NCBI GenBank assembly: GCA_964481775.1
Contig: CAYZUX010000177.1
Span: 1-12,497 of the forward strand
DNA length: 12,497 bases
Direction: 5' to 3'
DNA from: OLB16 sp964481775
GTDB taxonomy: Bacteria > Hinthialibacterota > Hinthialibacteria > OLB16
Part shown: positions 1 through 6,388 of the stretch, piece by piece
How the letters are laid out: every line of letters starts with the position of its first letter
How positions within the stretch are numbered: position 1 is the first letter of the stretch
Made by a program: the position numbers and the translations under genes
Notes under the pieces: generated by a model
Told to the model about the DNA's origin: nothing
Database searches by the model: none
The model's input: the letters and a program-made list of their open reading frames with translations, nothing else

Positions 1-2
1 CG

Positions 3-1511
3 CGCCAGACGGCTGATGGCCCTGTCGCGGCAGGCCAACTCATCGTCATCGGCGAGAAACCAGAAGTCATCACCCCCACCGAGTCCGAGGGGGTCGAGAC
101 CTACTCCGGTGTGGTGGACAACCCCTTCAAGAGCGCGGCGGATGAACCTCTTTCGACCTTCTCCATCGATGTGGACACCGCCTCCTATTCCAACCTCCGG
201 CGCTATCTGAACCAGGGATCCCTGCCCCCCAAGGAGGCGGTACGGATCGAGGAGATGCTCAACTACTTCCCCTATGACTATGCCCCTCCCACCGGCGAGG
301 AGCCTTTCGCCACTCATGTCGAGGTCTCCGAATGTCCCTGGAACAGCCCGCACCGTCTGGTCCGCATCGGGATCAAGGGCAAGGTTCCCCCAGGCGGGGA
401 TAGTCCCGCTTGCAACCTGGTGTTTCTGATCGATGTCTCCGGCTCGATGCAGCCTGAGAACAAGCTCCCGCTGCTCAAGAAGGCGATGACACTGCTCCTC
501 AATCAGCTTCACCCCTCGGACCAGGTGGCCATTGTCACTTATGCCAGCTCGACTGGCCTGGTACTCCCCTCCACCCCCTGCTCCAACAAGCCAGCGATCC
601 AGGCCGCCATCGATAACCTCCAATCCGGCGGTTCCACCAATGGCGAGGGGGGGATTCAACTGGCCTACAAGACCGCTGAACAGACCTTCCTCAAAAGTGG
701 GATCAACCGGGTCATCCTGGCCACCGATGGCGATTTCAATGTGGGTGTCACCAGCCGTGAGGAGCTCGAAAAGATCATTACCGACAAGGCCAAGGGGGGC
801 GTCTTCCTCTCGGTTCTCGGCTTTGGCATGGGGAATCTCAAGGACGCCACCCTGGAGACCCTGGCCGACAAGGGGAATGGCAACTACGCCTACATCGACA
901 CGCTTCAGGAGGCCCGCAAGGTGCTGGTCGAGCAGATGTCCGGCACCCTGATGACCATCGCCAAGGATGTGAAGATCCAGATTGAGTTCAATCCTGGAAG
1001 GGTCGGGGCTTACCGTCTGATCGGCTATGAAAATCGTGTCATGGCAGCTCAGGACTTCAATGATGACCGCAAGGATGCCGGGGAGATCGGTGCCGGGCAT
1101 GCAGTGACTGCTTTGTATGAGGTCGTGCCGGTCGGAACACCGATCAATATGGCGGGAGTCGATCCGCTCAAGTACCAGAAGCCGGCCGCGCAACCGGCGA
1201 TGACCAATGTGGACAGCCCGGAAATGATGACTGTGAAACTGCGCTATAAAGCCCCCGATGGGGACACCAGCAAGCTGATTGAGGTTCCAGTCATCGATCC
1301 AGGCCCCAGGTTGGATGGAGTCACTCCCGACTTCAAGTTTGCCGCAGCGGTGGCTTCCTTCGGGATGCTCCTACGCGAGTCGCCCTACCGTGGCACTGCG
1401 ACTTTCGACTCAGTCCTCGCTCTGGCCAAAGAGGGCAAAGGGGCTGACATGGAAGGTTACCGGACTGAGTTTATCCAGCTGGTGGGATTGGCAAAGGCGT
1501 TAAGTCCGTAG
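3..1511 (+). CDS. YfbK-like von Willebrand factor type A domain protein (5'-truncated)
   Basis: The reading frame is open from the left edge, so the start lies outside; a GTG at 111 falls inside conserved family sequence and is unlikely to be the true start. About 502 residues are visible. Order: a short junction (LIVIGEKPEV, around 36-65) that resembles what follows a carboxypeptidase-regulatory-like domain; the N-terminal YfbK-type segment (VDNPF, then PLSTFSIDVDTASYSN and IEEMLNYFPYDY); then a VWA domain with the MIDAS motif DVSGSM encoded at 432-449, the STNGEGG loop that should supply the MIDAS Thr, and ATDGD at 720-734; then a C-terminal DUF3520-like region ending FIQLVGLAKAL. All metal-binding MIDAS positions seem intact. 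Members are usually exported or membrane-attached and their ligand is generally unknown. The stop at 1509-1511 is followed by a hairpin and a convergent superoxide dismutase gene. Confidence 0.9.
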   Translation, partial: RQTADGPVAAGQLIVIGEKPEVITPTESEGVETYSGVVDNPFKSAADEPLSTFSIDVDTASYSNLRRYLNQGSLPPKEAVRIEEMLNYFPYDYAPPTGEEPFATHVEVSECPWNSPHRLVRIGIKGKVPPGGDSPACNLVFLIDVSGSMQPENKLPLLKKAMTLLLNQLHPSDQVAIVTYASSTGLVLPSTPCSNKPAIQAAIDNLQSGGSTNGEGGIQLAYKTAEQTFLKSGINRVILATDGDFNVGVTSREELEKIITDKAKGGVFLSVLGFGMGNLKDATLETLADKGNGNYAYIDTLQEARKVLVEQMSGTLMTIAKDVKIQIEFNPGRVGAYRLIGYENRVMAAQDFNDDRKDAGEIGAGHAVTALYEVVPVGTPINMAGVDPLKYQKPAAQPAMTNVDSPEMMTVKLRYKAPDGDTSKLIEVPVIDPGPRLDGVTPDFKFAAAVASFGMLLRESPYRGTATFDSVLALAKEGKGADMEGYRTEFIQLVGLAKALSP

Positions 1512-1519
1512 GCTTCAAT

Positions 1520-1548
1520 CTGGCCCCGGAGTTGAACTCCGGGGCCAG
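1520..1548. terminator. Perfect 13-bp hairpin between convergent genes; GAGTTGNACTC family member
   Basis: Arms 1520-1532 and 1536-1548 pair perfectly around the 3-nt loop TGA, and the stem is very GC-rich. It sits 8 bp after the VWA stop and 19 bp beyond the stop of the converging dismutase gene, so it could terminate transcription from both sides. No T-tract follows on either strand, so it is not a classical intrinsic terminator. Its core GAGT-TGA-ACTC is shared with the cluster at 5149-5280, which suggests a dispersed palindromic element rather than a one-off terminator. Confidence 0.6.
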
Positions 1549-1567
1549 CTGATCGAAAACGATCGAA

Positions 1568-2173
1568 TCACCCTTTCAACCTCGCCGCAACTTCATCCCA
1601 ATTGACCACATTCCACCATGCGGAAATATAGTCGGGACGGCGGTTCTGGTATTTCAGGTAATAGGCATGTTCCCAGACATCGAGACCCAGGATGGGAGTG
1701 TGCCCCTGCATGAGAGGTGAATCCTGGTTGGCGGTGCTGTAAACCTCGAGTTTGCTGTCCTTGTTCTTGACCAGCCAGGCCCAACCGCTTCCAAAACGGG
1801 TCTTGGCGGCCGTTTCAAACTTCTCTTTGAAGGTCTCGAAGCTGCCGAAAGCCCCATTGATGGCGGAGGCAACATCTCCTTTGGGAGCACCCCCCTTGTT
1901 GGGTCCCATCAGCTTCCAGAAGAGGGAGTGGTTGGCATGACCGCCACCATTATTGATGACCGCCTGACGTTTGGCCTCCGGAACCTCGGTGATGTTCTTG
2001 AGCAGGTCCTCGACCGTTTTGGCGGCCAGCGAGTCCAGCCCTTCGAGGGCTGCATTGAGATTGGCCACATAGGCCGCATGATGCTTGCCATGATGGATTT
2101 CCATGGTCGTGGCATCGATATGCGGTTCGAGGGCATTGTGAGCGTAGGGTAGATTGGGCAGAACATGAGCCAT
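1568..2173 (-). CDS. sodA: Superoxide dismutase, Mn-type (Fe/Mn family)
   Basis: 201 residues, full length for the family. It converts superoxide to oxygen and hydrogen peroxide. Metal ligands are all present: His27 (in MEIHHGKHHAAY), His82 (in NNGGGHANHSLFW), Asp165 and His169 (in LDVWEHAYYLKYQNRRPDY). Gly77-Gly78 and the Gln of NQDSPL (Gln150) are the residues typical of Mn rather than Fe enzymes; cambialistic use cannot be excluded. No signal peptide is seen, so it is probably cytoplasmic. The ATG at 2171-2173 has a strong AGGAGG (minus strand, 2184-2189) 10 nt upstream, which fixes the start. It is transcribed alone, convergent with the VWA gene and divergent from the secreted-protein gene. 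Confidence 0.97.
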   Translation of the reverse strand: MAHVLPNLPYAHNALEPHIDATTMEIHHGKHHAAYVANLNAALEGLDSLAAKTVEDLLKNITEVPEAKRQAVINNGGGHANHSLFWKLMGPNKGGAPKGDVASAINGAFGSFETFKEKFETAAKTRFGSGWAWLVKNKDSKLEVYSTANQDSPLMQGHTPILGLDVWEHAYYLKYQNRRPDYISAWWNVVNWDEVAARLKG

Positions 2174-2217
2174 TGCTGAGTTTCCTCCTGCACCGCGTCC
2201 GGGGTGCGCCGTAGTCT

Positions 2218-2271
2218 ACGGGATCAGATCCCGTTAAACTTGACTTTAAGGCGAATTTTTTAAGAGCGCAA
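2218..2271 (-). promoter_or_regulatory. Candidate superoxide dismutase promoter with adjacent 17-bp palindrome
   Basis: On the minus strand a weak -35-like TTGCGC (2266-2271) is 17 bp from a -10-like TAAAGT (2243-2248); these match consensus at 3/6 and 4/6 positions. A start point near 2236 would place the perfect palindrome ACGGGATC-A-GATCCCGT (2218-2234, 8-bp arms) at the start of the transcript, as an operator or 5' leader hairpin. The palindrome is certain; the promoter assignment is a guess. Confidence 0.3.
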
Positions 2272-2300
2272 GTCCCACCCCGTTCTTTCGCAAACAGCCA

Positions 2301-2319
2301 TGAAGGTCCAGATCCTTCA
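2301..2319. repeat. Short inverted repeat in the divergent intergenic region
   Basis: TGAAGG (2301-2306) and CCTTCA (2314-2319) form 6-bp arms around a 7-nt loop, between the divergent dismutase and secreted-protein genes (gap 2174-2386). An overlapping alternative pairing, TTCA-GT-TGAA, lies at 2316-2325. It could be a regulator site for either gene or chance. I found no convincing promoter for the plus-strand gene in this gap. Confidence 0.25.
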
Positions 2320-2374
2320 GTTGAATAACTTCCGCTCATCAGACGTCTCATGATTCGGATTCATCTTTCATCCC

Positions 2375-2379
2375 AGGAG
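2375..2379 (+). promoter_or_regulatory. Ribosome binding site for the secreted protein
   Basis: AGGAG lies 7 nt before the ATG at 2387. It decides between two close ATGs in different frames (2382 and 2387): only 2387 is properly spaced, and only that frame gives a signal peptide. Confidence 0.8.
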
Positions 2380-2386
2380 TAATGGT

Positions 2387-3160
2387 ATGTCTGGATTGTC
2401 TTTGCGTATTCTGGGAGGACTTCTCATGGCGGGAGTCCTGGCAGGACCTTCTATTGTTCAGGCTCAGGAGCCGGCGACTGGGACAGTTAACGCCGGGACA
2501 AGAGCTGTCATCACGAATGTCAAGATCGAAAAAGGGTGTTATCTCTGGGATGTGTATGTCCAGGGCTATGTGACCAGCCAGAATGGAATGTCACGTGTTG
2601 CCGGAGCTTTGGTGACCGGAACCCTTTCCGCCTGGGATGATGTCGATATCGTCTGGTACTTCGATCATGGGAGCTATTATGGTGGCTGTTATTACTGCCA
2701 TTACCCCAACTACCAGAACATGAGCCGCGCGATCAGCGATTACTATGGTTTCTATGAGTTGCGATTCGACCTGTGTATCGATGATGATGCCCATGACTGG
2801 GATGCCGACTTCTCCCTGTGCGCATCCAAAGAAGGTTTCGCCACCAGCTGTATCTATGCCTCTTTCGATGAGGGCGATGATTTCGATGAGCGCTCTTTTT
2901 TCCTGACTCCGGCAGCTTCCCAGACCCCGACATTGACCTCAACTCCCACCCCTACCTTATCTTTCACTCCCACTCTCACCTTGGTCCCTTCATTAACTTT
3001 GACTCCAACACCTACGCTTTCCCCGACACCGACAATCACAGCGACTCACTCCGGATTGCCACCTGCAGCGTATCCAGAATTTGATGCTGATCAGGATGGA
3101 GTCATCGGTCCTGAGGATCTATTCCTGTTTCTGAAAGACTGGAAGCACGGGGCTGAGTAA
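2387..3160 (+). CDS. Secreted modular protein: Cys/Tyr-rich beta-domain, Thr/Pro linker, dockerin-like C-terminus
   Basis: 257 residues. I do not recognise a named family. Residues 1-26 form a signal peptide (short basic N-region, hydrophobic core, V-Q-A cleavage site before Q27). Residues about 33-175 look like a beta-sandwich related to carboxypeptidase-regulatory domains: the pattern G-V-V-G-A-x-V, then Y-G-F-Y-E-L-R-F and C-A-S-K-E-G-F fits such folds, with a large Tyr/Cys-rich insert (C101, C104, several Tyr, then an Asp/His-rich stretch 132-141). Cys51, 101, 104, 130, 145 and 155 could form disulfides outside the cell. Residues 180-222 are a low-complexity Thr/Pro linker. Residues 233-244 form one EF-hand/dockerin-type loop (D233, D235, D237, G238, D244), followed by FLKDW. 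Single-copy C-terminal loops of this kind may be attachment or sorting modules. It stands alone, divergent from the dismutase and convergent with the mannosyltransferase. Confidence 0.85.
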   Translation: MSGLSLRILGGLLMAGVLAGPSIVQAQEPATGTVNAGTRAVITNVKIEKGCYLWDVYVQGYVTSQNGMSRVAGALVTGTLSAWDDVDIVWYFDHGSYYGGCYYCHYPNYQNMSRAISDYYGFYELRFDLCIDDDAHDWDADFSLCASKEGFATSCIYASFDEGDDFDERSFFLTPAASQTPTLTSTPTPTLSFTPTLTLVPSLTLTPTPTLSPTPTITATHSGLPPAAYPEFDADQDGVIGPEDLFLFLKDWKHGAE

Positions 3161-3182
3161 TCCATGAAAGAACTCAATCTAC

Positions 3183-4340
3183 TCAACCCACCCAGTAGTT
3201 GTTGATGTGCATCAGGAGGAACAGGATCTGCATTGCGAAAAGACCCGCAAGAATGACATACCTCCATGCCGTGCAAGAGGCTCTCCCCATCCAACTCCCC
3301 AATACCATGAAGACGGGGAAGACCACCGATAGATAGCGGGTAAAGGCCATGAAGGAGACTGTCATCGCAGGGACCAGCCCCATTACCAAGGAGAAAAAGA
3401 AAAGCGTCCGATTCATTCTCCAGATGGGAACAAGGGCCCCCGCAAAGACCAGGAACCAAAGACGGTCAATGGCAGATCCCACCATGCCATGCACACCCAG
3501 AACCGTCAGGGATGAACGCAGGAATGCTACCAGATCAAGAATCTTCCCTATCTTTGATCCCGCTATGAAATGCTTCTGAGCAAGAAATCCTTCAAAGGCA
3601 TCGCCTGTCGTAACCCACATAACAAGGAGATACCCAAGAAAGCCTCCCAAGGGAGCCACCAGAAGAACCAGGCGGCTCAGTCCGCGTCCTGTATCTTTCC
3701 TGGATTCGGCATAGATCCAGAAGGCAAGAGGGACAAGAATAAGAATGCCTGTCGGACGTGTCATGGGGAGCAGGAAAGCACAGACCGACACCCCCACAAT
3801 CTTGCGATGGTGAAGACACACAAATAGCAGGACACTCAGGAAGAAGAAAAGCGATTCGCTGTATACGAAAGAGAAGAAGATCGCTCCGGGATAGGCCATG
3901 AGAAAAAGCAGCGCATGCTCTGCCTGCCGAAGAGATGAGGAGACGGACACAAAATAAAAGAATAACAAAGCCCCCAGGATCGAAAACAAGTTTGCCAGGA
4001 TCAGGCCAGCGATCAGGTGACTTCCCCCACAAAAAAAGGATCCCAAGCGGATCAGAAAGGGCCAGAGAGGATAAAACGCGGTGGACATGGTTCCCGGGCG
4101 GTATCCATATTCACTGATAAAGAGGTACTGCTGACTATCCCAGGTTTTATACATACAAGACCGAGTGGGTTGGGTATCCTCTGGAAAATGAAAGTTGCGC
4201 TGGTAGGTCTCGACCGAAAAGAAGACTGGCAGGAGGAACTGAGAGAGGAGGATGATCCCGAAGAAGAACAGCTTATAGGCGATCAATGGAAGAACAAGTC
4301 TTTTACAGGACTGAAGAGCGAGGGTGTGATTTCTATTCAT
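3183..4340 (-). CDS. PIG-V/Gpi18-like integral membrane mannosyltransferase
   Basis: 385 residues, strongly hydrophobic, with about ten membrane segments by eye. The family (GT76; bacterial Gpi18-like proteins) has the GT-C fold and typically moves mannose from a polyprenyl-phosphate donor onto a lipid-linked or exported acceptor; the bacterial acceptor is usually unknown. Family landmarks: W67-D68-S69 followed by QQYLFISEYGY in the first large loop (the presumed catalytic acidic region), AFYPLWP at 88-94, YSESLFFFLS from 160, TRPTG at 194-198 and FTRYLSVVFP near 333-342. The start overlaps the preceding gene's stop by 8 nt (ATGAATAG), with AAGGAG 9 nt upstream, so it is probably translationally coupled to the DUF2161 gene. 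Only 22 bp separates its stop from that of the convergent secreted-protein gene, and no clear terminator is visible there. Confidence 0.88.
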   Translation of the reverse strand: MNRNHTLALQSCKRLVLPLIAYKLFFFGIILLSQFLLPVFFSVETYQRNFHFPEDTQPTRSCMYKTWDSQQYLFISEYGYRPGTMSTAFYPLWPFLIRLGSFFCGGSHLIAGLILANLFSILGALLFFYFVSVSSSLRQAEHALLFLMAYPGAIFFSFVYSESLFFFLSVLLFVCLHHRKIVGVSVCAFLLPMTRPTGILILVPLAFWIYAESRKDTGRGLSRLVLLVAPLGGFLGYLLVMWVTTGDAFEGFLAQKHFIAGSKIGKILDLVAFLRSSLTVLGVHGMVGSAIDRLWFLVFAGALVPIWRMNRTLFFFSLVMGLVPAMTVSFMAFTRYLSVVFPVFMVLGSWMGRASCTAWRYVILAGLFAMQILFLLMHINNYWVG

Positions 4341-5064
4341 TTCCCGGCTCTCCTTTCAACCGTTTTCGATGCCATTCCGCGATTTCAGGATACACATCGA
4401 GAGCCTCCCTGCCCTCCTGTTTCAATCCATAAATCCCATGATCCACACGCTCGAACCAGTTGAGGAAATTGTTGTATAGAATCGAGGTGGTTTTCGGTCC
4501 GGTACCCAGTTCACGCAGACGTTTAGGCGAAAGTGGTCCAAAGGCATCCAGGTACAAGGCAATTTGAAGGGCATTCTCTTTATAGGCAGTCATGATCGGC
4601 TTGCGGCTGCTGCCGCCGAGGTTGACATCCACCGAACGTGACTGGATCTCCTGAAGAACCGCACGCCCTAATCGTTTGGTTTTACGGCGTTGCGAGGGAA
4701 GTGGATGGAAGAGAATTTCGATGGAAGGAGAACGTGGCCCCGGGGAGACCAGGATCAATCCTATTTCAAGCCTTCTGAGCAGGTGCTTGATGCGTGACCA
4801 GCGGTTCTGCCAACGGGTCATTTCGGTGCGTGGCACGGCCACATACACGGATTCGGTGATCCGCTGGCGTTCCACCGCCTGCGCGAGCAACTCGATGTTC
4901 AGGCGGAGTTTCAACTCGATCACGATGAGCTCCTCCCCCTTCACCGCGGTCACATCACAATCCTGCACCTCGCCATGGACCGTGTAACCATTGCGAGTCA
5001 GGAAATCCCGGATGGGGGGATAGAGATCGGTTTCACAAAGCTTGCGTTGGGTCTTCCGCACCAT
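4333..5064 (-). CDS. DUF2161-family putative PD-(D/E)XK phosphodiesterase
   Basis: 243 residues, near full length for DUF2161 proteins, which are predicted nucleases of unknown substrate. The family opening is clear: ETDLYPPIRDFL, then GEVQDCDV (Glu32, Asp37) and IVIELK (Glu50, Lys52). Together these give the E...D...ExK active-site pattern. Further family hallmarks are VYVAVPR near 73-79, the GGSSRKPIMTAYKENAL block near 150-166, and a C-terminal winged-helix-like segment (GPLSPKRLRELGTG to NNFLNWFERV and GIYGLKQEGREAL). No signal peptide or membrane segment, so cytoplasmic. The ATG at 5062-5064 lacks an obvious Shine-Dalgarno sequence, but the alignment-defining ETDLY motif begins at residue 11, so the start cannot be far off. 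First gene of a two-gene unit with the mannosyltransferase. Whether it acts on DNA or RNA, or has a housekeeping or defence role, is not shown. Confidence 0.88.
   Translation of the reverse strand: MVRKTQRKLCETDLYPPIRDFLTRNGYTVHGEVQDCDVTAVKGEELIVIELKLRLNIELLAQAVERQRITESVYVAVPRTEMTRWQNRWSRIKHLLRRLEIGLILVSPGPRSPSIEILFHPLPSQRRKTKRLGRAVLQEIQSRSVDVNLGGSSRKPIMTAYKENALQIALYLDAFGPLSPKRLRELGTGPKTTSILYNNFLNWFERVDHGIYGLKQEGREALDVYPEIAEWHRKRLKGEPGNE
4350..4355 (-). promoter_or_regulatory. Ribosome binding site for the mannosyltransferase, inside the upstream gene
   Basis: AAGGAG on the minus strand lies inside the last codons of the DUF2161 gene, 9 nt before the ATG at 4338-4340. It supports that start and translational coupling of the two genes. 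Confidence 0.7.
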
Positions 5065-5109
5065 GAGGAGAGAAGCATATCAGGTCGCGATGGAAATTAA
5101 CGCCAACAG

Positions 5110-5115
5110 ACTATA
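5110..5115 (-). promoter_or_regulatory. Possible -10 element for the DUF2161 gene
   Basis: TATAGT on the minus strand (5/6 to consensus), about 45 nt upstream of the ATG at 5064. No convincing -35 lies at the right distance. An adjacent weak inverted repeat (AAGAC 5116-5120 with GTCTT 5128-5132) overlaps the spacer region. Confidence 0.25.
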
Positions 5116-5148
5116 AAGACGAGGACAGTCTTGGATTACCGACAAGCT

Positions 5149-5173
5149 GGCCCGGGAGTTGAACTCCGGGGCC
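5149..5173. repeat. Hairpin A of the cluster
   Basis: Arms 5149-5159 and 5163-5173, loop TGA, with a single G-G mismatch (5154/5168). Its upper stem GGAGT-TGA-ACTCC is the same as that of the element at 1520-1548. Confidence 0.75.
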
Positions 5174-5182
5174 TAGTCCTTC

Positions 5183-5203
5183 TGTGGGAGTTGCACTCCC
5201 ACA
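5183..5203. repeat. Hairpin B of the cluster
   Basis: Perfect 9-bp arms TGTGGGAGT and ACTCCCACA around the loop TGC. The basal stem is unrelated to that of hairpin A. Confidence 0.75.
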
Positions 5204-5227
5204 TGATGTAGCTTGAGGTAGCAAAAG

Positions 5228-5244
5228 GCGGAGTACAACTCCGC
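5228..5244. repeat. Hairpin C of the cluster
   Basis: Perfect 7-bp arms GCGGAGT and ACTCCGC around ACA; the minus-strand loop is TGT, so it fits the core in inverted orientation. Confidence 0.7.
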
Positions 5245-5255
5245 TAGAAGGGTTC

Positions 5256-5280
5256 CGCTCATGAGTGCAACTCATGAGCG
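5256..5280. repeat. Hairpin D of the cluster, just downstream of prfA
   Basis: Perfect 11-bp arms CGCTCATGAGT and ACTCATGAGCG around GCA; the minus-strand loop is TGC. It lies 40 bp after the prfA stop and could serve as prfA's 3'-end structure, but no T-tract follows on the minus strand. Confidence 0.75.
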
Positions 5281-5320
5281 AGCTGGTGGTACGCTGTGGG
5301 AGAGGGGGTTGGGGGTGAGG

Positions 5321-6388
5321 TCACATCGAACGCATCCGGGCCAGACGATCCTCGGTCACAAGCGGGTCGATCAACGTATCGAGCGCTCCATCCAGGACCG
5401 CTTTCATGGCATGGGTGGTGAAATTAATACGGTGATCGGTGATGCGGGACTGGGGATAGTTATAAGTCCTGATCCGTTCGCTCCGGTCCCCGGAGCCGAC
5501 CATGGCACGACGTTTGTCCCCCCGTTTGATGTCTTCCTCCGCACGTTTCTTTTCCAGCAGACGTGCGCGCAGGACCTTCATCGCTTTCTCCAGGTTCTTG
5601 ATCTGGGACTTCTCATCCTGGCAGCTGACCACAAGCCCTGTGGGAGCATGGGTGACACGTACCGCGCTGTAGGTGGTGTTGACACTCTGTCCACCGGGAC
5701 CGCTGGAACAGAAACGGTCGATGCGGATATCACTCGAAGCGATCTCGACTTCCACCTCCTCGGCCTCGGGCAGTACGGCCACCGTCGCCGCCGAGGTGTG
5801 AATACGCCCCTGGCTCTCGGTCTCAGGGATGCGCTGTACACGGTGCACCCCGCCCTCGAACTTCATGCGGCTGTAGACCCCATCCCCCTCGATCTCGAAG
5901 ATGATCTCCTTGAATCCACCCGCTTCACTGGGGTGTTCATCGACTATCTCCACCTTCCAGCCACGGAGCTCCGCATAACGGGTGTACATACGGAAGAGAT
6001 CGCCAGCGAAGATGGCAGCCTCATCCCCACCTGTCCCACTACGGATCTCGACAATCGTGTTTTTGTCATCATCTGGATCCTTGGGAACCAGCAGGAGGCG
6101 GAGGTTTTCACGTAGAGTCTCCGCTTTCTCTGTAAGGAGAGGGATTTCCTGTTCGGCCAGTTCGCGCAGGTCAGAGTCGTTGGAGTCAGCCAGCTCCTGG
6201 GCTTCCTTGAGTTGGTTGATCACATTACGGAGATCTCGTCCAACCGTGACAATCTCCTTCAGTTCGGCCAGCGCTTTGCCAACCTCATGAATCCTCTTGG
6301 GATTGGAGAGAACCTCCGGGCTGCCCAGTTGTTCCTCCAATTCATCATAGCGGAGCTCCAAAGGAGCCAGTTTCTCAAGGATGTCCAT
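5321..6388 (-). CDS. prfA: Peptide chain release factor 1
   Basis: 355 residues, full length for RF1. It recognises UAA and UAG in the ribosomal A site and triggers peptide release. The PxT codon-recognition motif is P188-E189-T190 (in RIPETESQGRIHTSAATVAV), the RF1 rather than RF2 signature, and the catalytic GGQ is at 232-234 (in SSGPGGQSVNTT). The N-terminal helical domain, the IRSGTGGDEAA block (115-125) and the C-terminal GSGDRSERIRTYNYPQSRITDHRIN block are all intact. The ATG at 6386-6388 has GAGG 7 nt upstream. The methyltransferase gene prmC, a common neighbour of prfA, does not follow; a hairpin cluster does. The giant membrane-protein gene diverges upstream. Confidence 0.98.
   Translation of the reverse strand: MDILEKLAPLELRYDELEEQLGSPEVLSNPKRIHEVGKALAELKEIVTVGRDLRNVINQLKEAQELADSNDSDLRELAEQEIPLLTEKAETLRENLRLLLVPKDPDDDKNTIVEIRSGTGGDEAAIFAGDLFRMYTRYAELRGWKVEIVDEHPSEAGGFKEIIFEIEGDGVYSRMKFEGGVHRVQRIPETESQGRIHTSAATVAVLPEAEEVEVEIASSDIRIDRFCSSGPGGQSVNTTYSAVRVTHAPTGLVVSCQDEKSQIKNLEKAMKVLRARLLEKKRAEEDIKRGDKRRAMVGSGDRSERIRTYNYPQSRITDHRINFTTHAMKAVLDGALDTLIDPLVTEDRLARMRSM

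Larger units (their letters stand above)
5149..5280. repeat. Cluster of four distinct hairpins sharing the core GAGT-TGN-ACTC
   Basis: The 256-bp gap 5065-5320 between prfA and the DUF2161 gene (both minus strand) holds no plausible gene but four separate palindromes with centres at 5161, 5193, 5236 and 5268. Each has GAGT and ACTC flanking a 3-nt loop: TGA, TGC, ACA and GCA. Read on the minus strand the last two loops become TGT and TGC, so every copy fits GAGT-TGN-ACTC. Beyond the core the stems differ in sequence but stay self-complementary (11, 9, 7 and 11 bp; one mismatch in the first). The same core occurs at 1520-1548. I do not recognise a named repeat family. Confidence 0.8.

Noticed and set aside
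1520..1548. Classical Rho-independent terminator
   Set aside because: The hairpin is strong but no run of T follows on either strand, so only a terminator-like role can be proposed.
1950..2351. 133-codon minus-strand frame spanning the dismutase start and its upstream region
   Set aside because: Most of it overlaps dismutase codons in another frame, and the rest is promoter-like intergenic sequence.
2924..3052. Thr/Pro-coding stretch as a tandem DNA repeat or minisatellite
   Set aside because: The nucleotide units are degenerate with no fixed period; it is a low-complexity protein linker, not a DNA repeat array.
3154..3176. TGAGT...ACTCA inverted repeat between the convergent secreted-protein and mannosyltransferase genes as another family member
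   Set aside because: Only 5-bp arms with a 13-nt loop and no TGN core; it is within chance expectation.
5149..5280. Regularly spaced palindromes that could be taken for a short CRISPR array
   Set aside because: The repeats are not identical outside an 11-base palindromic core, are in mixed orientations, the intervals are too short for spacers and no cas gene is present.
5261..6115. 284-codon open frame on the plus strand across prfA
   Set aside because: It is antisense to a complete, highly conserved release factor gene and its translation resembles no protein; it is a shadow frame.
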